DNA from: Semisulcospira habei
Taxonomy: Eukaryota; Mollusca; Gastropoda; Semisulcospiridae
Direction of reading: 5' to 3'
NCBI GenBank assembly: GCA_036245525.1
Contig: BTPG01000002.1
Location: forward strand, 122,779,224 to 122,843,223
DNA: 64,000 nt
Shown: piece by piece, positions 62,242 to 64,000 of the stretch
Layout: each line of letters opens with the position of its first letter
Position numbering within the stretch: the stretch's first letter is position 1
Position numbers and translations under genes: made by a program
The notes under the pieces: model-generated
Database searches by the model: none
Told to the model about the DNA's origin: nothing
What the model saw: only the letters and a program-made list of their open reading frames with translations

Positions 62242-63071
62242 AGTCATGAATCTTTGATGTCGTGTCCTGAGATTCCATGGAGCCCTAAATACACATATAC
62301 TGAGGTTTAAAAAAAAAAAATAAAAAAAAATGTGACAGTTCTGAAATCATCTGAAACGCTTTAATGTTTCCAATAGTGATTCCAAAAATGTCGCAATTCT
62401 TTTGCTTTGTCAGTATGTTTCAGGAATGTATGCAGAAAGAAAGATCACAAGGAGCTCGCGTATACATGTATTTTCATTGGCAGATGTAGACAGGAAGATC
62501 ACTAACACATTTATTTTAACGACCATACGCAGCGGGAAGATCATCAGAAGCCCATGCACGGTACATTCATTTTCATGACAATGTATACATATTGACAGAT
62601 CATAGGAGTCTGTGTGACCCCGGAGATTATCAGGAGCACTACTCTCTGGTCGAGGTGCATGATTTCACAACACGGTCCAGTTTGACACTGGGCGAGCTGG
62701 TTTCAAGAAGAGCTAAACGCCGAAGTGATTGGGTACAAAAAGCTGGGTACATTTACACTCTCTACAGGGCGATGCACACCACCTCAGCCCCACTACATGC
62801 CCCTATGCTGATGACAGCCGGCACAAATACTTTACAGCCCCATCTCAAGACATTTCTGTGTATACTAAATTGCCCCCCCCCCCTCTCCTCCCCCCTCCCC
62901 CTCCCCACCCCCCTCCCCACCCCACCCCCACCCCCCACCCGACATTTCTATGCATACTAAATTCCACCCCTCCCACCCACCCCCCCACCCCCGCCCCCAC
63001 CCTTAAGCAAAAAAGAAAAAAAAAGGCAATGGGTCACAAGAAGTCTGGAGATGCGAGAAAAATGCCATTTT
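62242..63071. other. No gene recognised
   Basis: Weak repeats of AGATCA...GGAG at 62,435-62,640 and a C-rich low-complexity block at 62,870-63,000. No supported frame. Confidence 0.4.
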
Positions 63072-63770
<699 letters not shown>

Positions 63771-64000
63771 CGTGCGTATGTGTGTGTGACAGCGACTAGA
63801 GCCCGTATTTGAGGATAGGCAAGTTTGAAATTTTAGGATATTGTCCCTAAAAGAATTATCTCGGGCCCTTTTTTTCGATCTTTTGATTAACATGCTCATT
63901 GGCGAGAAAATGGCCGTTTTACAAAAAACGGTTGATCCACGCTGGAGTCGGTAATTCTTCTTATTTTTACTAGATATTTTGCGTATAGCTAGATAAAAGG
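63771..64000. other. No gene recognised
   Basis: The last bases (CTAGATATTTTGCGTATAGCTAG) resemble part of repeat R1 (ACTTGAACTTTTGCATATAGCTAG near 37,180), suggesting a further R1 copy begins at the window edge. Confidence 0.35.

Overview
This is eukaryotic nuclear DNA, almost certainly from a mollusc and probably a marine gastropod (inference). Genes are split by GT-AG introns, non-LTR retrotransposon debris and long dinucleotide microsatellites are dense, and one short retroposon tail ending in (AACT)n next to GTTAAACCCCAATAAC is of a type I associate with molluscs. No rRNA, intact tRNA, CRISPR or operon-like arrangement is visible. Most of the window is transposable elements at various stages of decay, with a few genes that appear carried by, or caught among, those elements.

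Layout. 0-10.4 kb: scrambled copies of a dispersed repeat (also at 36.6-38.1 kb); an inverted-repeat pair (2.83-3.22 and 5.59-5.96 kb) enclosing a two-unit ~0.7 kb tandem repeat; a decayed copy of an uncharacterised multicopy metazoan protein family (6.2-8.3 kb, minus). 10.4-20.6 kb: a 29-bp minisatellite apparently derived from the inside of a TTAA-flanked MITE, then a segment bounded by 120-bp inverted repeats (11,769-11,889 and 20,424-20,539). It holds an apparently intact three-exon gene for a protein resembling only the cytosolic C-terminal domain of P2X7 (13,093-14,871, plus) and, convergent with it, a damaged and reordered transposase-like gene (about 16.1-18.9 kb, minus). 21.2-22.3 kb: tRNA-headed SINE material and a foldback element.

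22.88-28.95 kb: an apparently complete hAT-superfamily DNA transposon with short terminal inverted repeats, a flanking 5-bp direct repeat GGTAG and a three-exon transposase whose joined frame is open for 852 codons. 29.5-31.9 kb: an unrecognised three-exon gene (plus) broken by one frameshift and one stop. 34.1-35.5 kb: 5'-truncated LINE. 38.4-40.1 kb: degraded RTE-like LINE (minus). 41.0-44.4 kb: inverted and direct repeat modules with hairpins.

45.2-46.6, 51.2 and 58.9-61.0 kb: repeated ~190-230 bp TTAA-flanked foldback MITEs. 46.65-50.71 kb: a nearly full-length non-LTR retrotransposon with a perfect 12-bp target-site duplication, a tRNA-like 5' end and endonuclease plus reverse transcriptase reading frames interrupted only at two homopolymers. 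52.1-56.7 kb: pieces of CR1/Jockey-like LINEs whose ends and coding region are studded with (CT)n tracts. 61-64 kb: low-complexity DNA and a 444-bp-spaced duplication.

The best candidates for something new are the inverted-repeat-bounded unit with a P2X7-C-domain gene opposite a transposase-like gene, the TTAA foldback MITE family that seems to have seeded the minisatellite, and the LINE that begins with a tRNA-like sequence. All homology statements come from reading motifs by eye; no database search was run.
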